A program made the position numbers and the translations under genes. Below the pieces are notes generated by a model. The model did no database searches and was not told where the DNA came from. It saw only the letters and a list, made by a program, of their open reading frames with translations. DNA of 63,780 nucleotides from Herbaspirillum sp. YR522. Its GTDB lineage: Bacteria > Pseudomonadota > Gammaproteobacteria > Burkholderiales > Burkholderiaceae_D. Positions 59,369 through 63,780 of this stretch are shown piece by piece; position 1 is the stretch's first letter; each line of letters begins with the position of its first letter. The stretch is from NCBI RefSeq assembly GCF_000282575.1, contig NZ_AKJA01000153.1, forward strand, positions 1 to 63,780. Reading direction: 5' to 3'.

Positions 59369-60073
59369 CTAGCGTAGGGGCTCCTGGATCTGTTGCTGCG
59401 TGCCCAGGCTGGCGCCGGTGCTGATGGCCTCGATGGCAGTGCCATAGGCATTGCGGGTGCCCAACCCGGTAGCGGCGAACGGCATGCCTTGCTGCAACGG
59501 CGAGCGCAAGCCATCCGGCGCGAACCGCACGATGCCGCCGTTGTCCAGGATCACGCCGTTGACTTCCCCGCGTGGTCCCGTCAGCACCAGGTCGACCCGA
59601 CCTTCGACATCGAGTTGGCGCAATTGTGCCGCCCGCAGGTGCGGCGGCAGCGGTGCGGCGCTGTCGATGCCGGGCGGCCGGTCGATCACCACCTGCCCGG
59701 TGGCCAGGTTGAGCAGCGCATCGGCCTTGACGCTGCGCCCCGGCTCGACCAGGCCGAACACCCGCACCACCTGGCCGGGTGCCACTGCGGCCACCACCGC
59801 GGCCGATAGATGCGGGGCCAGCTTGACCACCGTGCGATCGCGCATCAGCAAGCCATCGACTTCGCCATAGGGATTGATCAACAGCCGATCGACACTGCCT
59901 TGGGCCGCTGGCGCCTGGTTCAGCACGACCGCCCCGGGTGCGGCCGCGGCTGCCGCGGGTGGCGCCGGTTCCGCCGGCGGCAAGGCCCACGCACTGTGGC
60001 ACAGCAGCGCACCGAACAACGACAGGCCGGCGACGGCCTGGCGGGACGACGATGAACGAGCGAATTTGAACAT
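59369..60073 (-). CDS. Uncharacterised exported protein with tandem small domains, sigma-54 dependent
   Basis: 234 residues. Signal peptide (about 1-31, ending SAWA), an Ala/Pro linker (about 32-58), then two copies of a beta-rich module: VDRLLINPYGEVDGLLMRDR (about 61) and VDLVLTGPRGEVNGVILDNG (about 158). Each is followed by VKLAPHLS or VRFAPDGL and a G-Q/M-x-V/F turn, reminiscent of OB-like folds. AGGAG lies 5 bases before the ATG. A consensus -24/-12 promoter lies 37 bases upstream, after the genes for an NtrC-type activator and a kinase. No function is known to me. Confidence 0.8.
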   Translation of the reverse strand: MFKFARSSSSRQAVAGLSLFGALLCHSAWALPPAEPAPPAAAAAAPGAVVLNQAPAAQGSVDRLLINPYGEVDGLLMRDRTVVKLAPHLSAAVVAAVAPGQVVRVFGLVEPGRSVKADALLNLATGQVVIDRPPGIDSAAPLPPHLRAAQLRQLDVEGRVDLVLTGPRGEVNGVILDNGGIVRFAPDGLRSPLQQGMPFAATGLGTRNAYGTAIEAISTGASLGTQQQIQEPLR

Positions 60074-60109
60074 GGCAACTCCTGGATGTGATGACAGCAG
60101 TTCACCTCC

Positions 60110-60126
60110 AGCAAGCAATATGCCAA
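60110..60126 (-). promoter_or_regulatory. Sigma-54 (RpoN) -24/-12 promoter
   Basis: Minus strand TTGGCATATTGCTTGCT. It has the invariant GG and GC 10 bases apart and matches the core TGGCA-N7-TTGC. A start about 12 bases downstream (near 60099) leaves a leader of about 26 bases with AGGAG before the ATG at 60073. Confidence 0.85.
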
Positions 60127-60176
60127 GAAAATAAGCCTTATAAATCAATGCCTTGGAAAGTTCGGCACAGGCATGC

Positions 60177-60211
60177 TGTCCGCCATGGCGACACCGTGAC
60201 GTCCGCAGGAC
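60177..60211. promoter_or_regulatory. Candidate upstream activator sites for the NtrC-type regulator
   Basis: Two dyads lie 50-100 bases upstream of the -24 element: TGTC-C-GCCATGGC-GACA (60177-60193) and GTCC-GCA-GGAC (60201-60211). That is about -80 to -110 from the predicted start, the normal enhancer distance for sigma-54 activators. Confidence 0.45.
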
Positions 60212-60222
60212 GGACACCCGGC

Positions 60223-61544
<1,322 letters not shown>

Positions 61545-61560
<16 letters not shown>

Positions 61561-62888
61561 GGCAACTCCATGTCAAAGCGTGCGCCGGCATCGGTACCGG
61601 CCAGCACGATATGCCCGCCATGCGCCTCGACGATCTCGCGCACCAGCGCCAGGCCAAGCCCGGTGCCGCCGACGCGGTCGCTCACGAAGGGGTCGAACAG
61701 GCGCTGCCGCAACGCCGGGGCTACCCCGGGGCCATCGTCGGCGATCCATAATCCGAGACGATCGCCTCGCAGGCGCCGCGCGCCGATCACGATCGTCCCA
61801 CCGGCCCGGCAAACCGCCAGGGCGTTGAGCAACAGGTTGTCCAGCGCGCGCCCCATCTGCAGCGGATCGAGCACCACGGCGCCGACGCCATCGGCAAGGC
61901 TGGCCTGGTCGATCTCGAGCTCGATCTGCACGCCGCCGCGGGCGGCGGCTTCTTCGTGCATCTGGCGCCGCTCTCGCAGCCAGTCGCGCAGATCGATGCG
62001 CTGTGGACGGACATGAAACGGTTGCCCCAGCGCCAGCAGGCTCGACACCAGCGTCTCCAGTCGGGCAGTCTGTTCCAGTACCGCCTCCAGCGCACCCGAG
62101 ATGCGGGCTGGCCGCAATTCGGCCGGCGCGGCCAGGGCATTTTCAGCCTTGATGCGCATGGTGCCGACGGGATTGCGTATTTCATGCGCCAGCCCGGCCG
62201 CCACCCGCCCCAGCGTTGCCATGCGCTCGGCCTGGGCCAAGCGCGCGGCCAGCCCGTCCGACTGGCGCCGCCAGCGCGCCAGCGTCCATCCCAGCCAGAG
62301 GCCGGACAGCACGACGAACCCCAGCAACAGGCAGGTCGACCAGACCAATTGTTCGAGTACCCGGGCGCTCATCAACGGCACGCGCTTGAGGGTCCATGCC
62401 ACCGGAGCGCCGGCGGTACCGGCGAGACCGGCGACGGGGCAGGCGGCAAACACCATCGATTCACGCAAGCCGGGGCGCACATCCGTCACCAGGGCCGCGC
62501 CATTGGCCGCGCGCTGTGCCGTGGCGACGATACGTTCCAGTTCGGCGCTGGGCGCGTCACGCTTGACGCCGCTGCCGTCGTAGGTCGGAAAGGCATAGGC
62601 ATACACGCCCCGGCCATCGTCCCAGAAACCACCCTCCACGCCTGGCTGGTCACGCAGCGCCAGGTCGATCACCGCCTGGGCGGCGGCAACGCCGGTGACC
62701 CGCACACGGGTCGCGTCGGCGCTCATGGCCTGGCAACTCAAGCCGATCTGCCGGCTGGCCTGTTCCACCTGTGCGGCGGCGCCCTGCCGACTGAGCTGCA
62801 ACAACAACCAGGCCAGCACCAGCGCGATGAGCGCAATGAAGGCCCAGAGAATCATCAGGTCGCGTTTGATGGTGTGCTGGCGTTGCAC
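61545..62888 (-). CDS. Two-component sensor histidine kinase
   Basis: 447 residues. TM1 (about 10-31), a periplasmic sensor region (about 32-175), TM2 (about 177-200), HisKA with phospho-acceptor His in AAGLAHEIRNPVG (about 235), and an HATPase domain with N box NLLLNAL, DDGPGVAP and GGTGLGLALVREIVEAHGG. GTG at 62888 was chosen because AGGAGG lies 5 bases upstream. It is translationally coupled to the NtrC-type regulator. The periplasmic domain is not a recognised family, so the signal is unknown. Confidence 0.92.
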
Positions 62889-62965
62889 GAGCCCTCCTTG
62901 TCGTGGTGCGGAACATTGTCCCACACCGAACTGACGAATGGCTGTCGTCACACCCGCTGCGCGGT

Positions 62966-63598
62966 TCATGCGCCATCGGAAAGAGGCCTGCAACGGCTTG
63001 CCAGGTAAGACGCCAGGGCGAACTTGATCTCGTCGACCAACTGCCCCTGCCTTTCCCATTGCATCCGGGCGCCGACGTCGAGCAAGCCCTTGATGATGAT
63101 CACGGCAGTCCCGGTGACGGCGGCCAGTTGCGCGCTCGACAGTGCCCGGCATTGGACCGAGAAGAGCTTGCCGAAGCGCTTGATCAGGCGCAGGTCGTCG
63201 GCGTCATGGCGAAAGCCGGGCTCGGTCGAGAAGAACAGGTGCCGATAGGCCGGGCACTGCGCCGAGAACGACACCAGCAGGTCGGCCAGCGCATGCGCCA
63301 GCGCGGTGATATCGGGTGCGGCCGGGGTGGCCGATAGCGGTGACAGCAGCGCATCCAGTTTTTCCAGGCAACGCGCGCGCATGGCAGCGACCAGCATTTC
63401 CTTGTTCGGGAAATACTGGTAGATGGCACCGATGGAGGTGCCCGACGACTGTGCGATGTCGGTCATGGTGGTGCCGGTGAGCCCCTTCTCCCCGATCAGT
63501 CGATCGGCGCTGCGCAGGATGTCCTGTATGCGGCGCTGCGCCCGCTCCTGCTTGGGAATTCGTCGAACGGCTTCGGTCACGTGGCTGGAAGAGGTCAT
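62966..63598 (-). CDS. TetR family transcriptional regulator
   Basis: 210 residues. N-terminal TetR helix-turn-helix (ILRSADRLIGEKGLTGTTMT, DIAQSSGTSIGAIYQYFPNK, EMLVAAM) and a helical ligand domain. The target is not evident: the kinase follows 77 bases later on the same strand and an ETF-ubiquinone oxidoreductase gene lies upstream on the same strand, 54 bases away. Confidence 0.93.
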   Translation of the reverse strand: MTSSSHVTEAVRRIPKQERAQRRIQDILRSADRLIGEKGLTGTTMTDIAQSSGTSIGAIYQYFPNKEMLVAAMRARCLEKLDALLSPLSATPAAPDITALAHALADLLVSFSAQCPAYRHLFFSTEPGFRHDADDLRLIKRFGKLFSVQCRALSSAQLAAVTGTAVIIIKGLLDVGARMQWERQGQLVDEIKFALASYLASRCRPLSDGA

Positions 63599-63652
63599 GG
63601 CGGGCTACGGTGGTATGACTGGACGATTGCATGCTTGCCAGGCATGCGACGA

Positions 63653-63780
63653 TCACATCCCCGAATAGTTGGGCCCGCCGCCGCCCTCGGGCGTGACCCA
63701 CACGATATTCTGGGTCGGGTCCTTGATGTCGCAGGTCTTGCAATGCACGCAGTTCTGGGCATTGATCTGCAGGCGGTCCG
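63653..63780 (-). CDS. Electron transfer flavoprotein-ubiquinone oxidoreductase, C-terminal end (5' part beyond window)
   Basis: The last 41 residues or so of a protein running in from beyond the window. [20 protein letters not shown] contains three of the Cys ligands of the 4Fe-4S cluster, and the ending [12 protein letters not shown] is the standard C-terminus of ETF-QO. The enzyme passes electrons from ETF to ubiquinone at the inner membrane. The TGA stop is at 63653-63655. Confidence 0.93.
   Translation of the reverse strand, partial: DRLQINAQNCVHCKTCDIKDPTQNIVWVTPEGGGGPNYSGM

Overview
This is a GC-rich chromosomal window from a beta-proteobacterium of the order Burkholderiales, most likely Oxalobacteraceae (Herbaspirillum/Noviherbaspirillum-like). 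The assignment is inferred from gene order (clpS-clpA / csp / icd; carA-carB / greA / yhbY / rlmE / ftsH / folP / glmM), from protein sequences and from the strong GC bias at third codon positions. No species-level marker such as rRNA is present. No phage, insertion sequence, integrase or CRISPR array was seen.

Positions 1 to about 31.6 kb are mostly conserved housekeeping: proteolysis (ClpA, ClpS, FtsH), isocitrate dehydrogenase, rRNA modification (RluE-type, RlmE), ribosome/RNA binding (S20, YhbY), cell-wall synthesis (MurJ, PBP1A, GlmM, NlpC/P60), folate (FolP), transcription elongation (GreA), pyrimidine/arginine precursor synthesis (CarA, CarB) and one tRNA-Arg(CCU). Three things stand out here. 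A two-gene c-type cytochrome cassette at 13.4-15.4 kb has no dehydrogenase beside it. A phoB gene sits directly after glmM without phoR, pst or phoU. A 56-residue secreted Lys/Ala repeat peptide lies at 4.6 kb.

From 31.7 to 47.8 kb the content is accessory metabolism and regulation. There is an Rrf2 regulator with a flavin disulfide reductase, an aromatic aminotransferase with a YitT membrane protein, and an M20 peptidase with an MHS transporter divergent from a LysR regulator (a clear T-N11-A site lies between them). A second LysR gene is divergent from a keto-deoxy-arabonate dehydratase-like gene. Next come a large unrecognised 706-residue protein, a cupin, a flavin reductase, and a TonB-dependent receptor followed by an EF-hand lipoprotein with a Fur-like palindrome upstream.

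From 47.8 to 57.7 kb lie small orphan genes, a haem-oxygenase-like diiron family protein, and an AsmA gene running straight into a complete three-subunit membrane FAD sugar/polyol dehydrogenase (small subunit, GMC flavoprotein, tri-haem cytochrome).

The last part, 57.7-63.8 kb, holds an MFS/DUF486 pair and the most striking local circuit. A sensor kinase and an NtrC-type sigma-54 activator are followed on the same strand by a textbook -24/-12 promoter (60110-60126) driving one uncharacterised secreted protein with two tandem copies of a small domain. Inverted repeats that could be activator sites lie about 80-110 bp upstream of the predicted start. A TetR gene and the 3' end of an ETF-ubiquinone oxidoreductase gene close the window.
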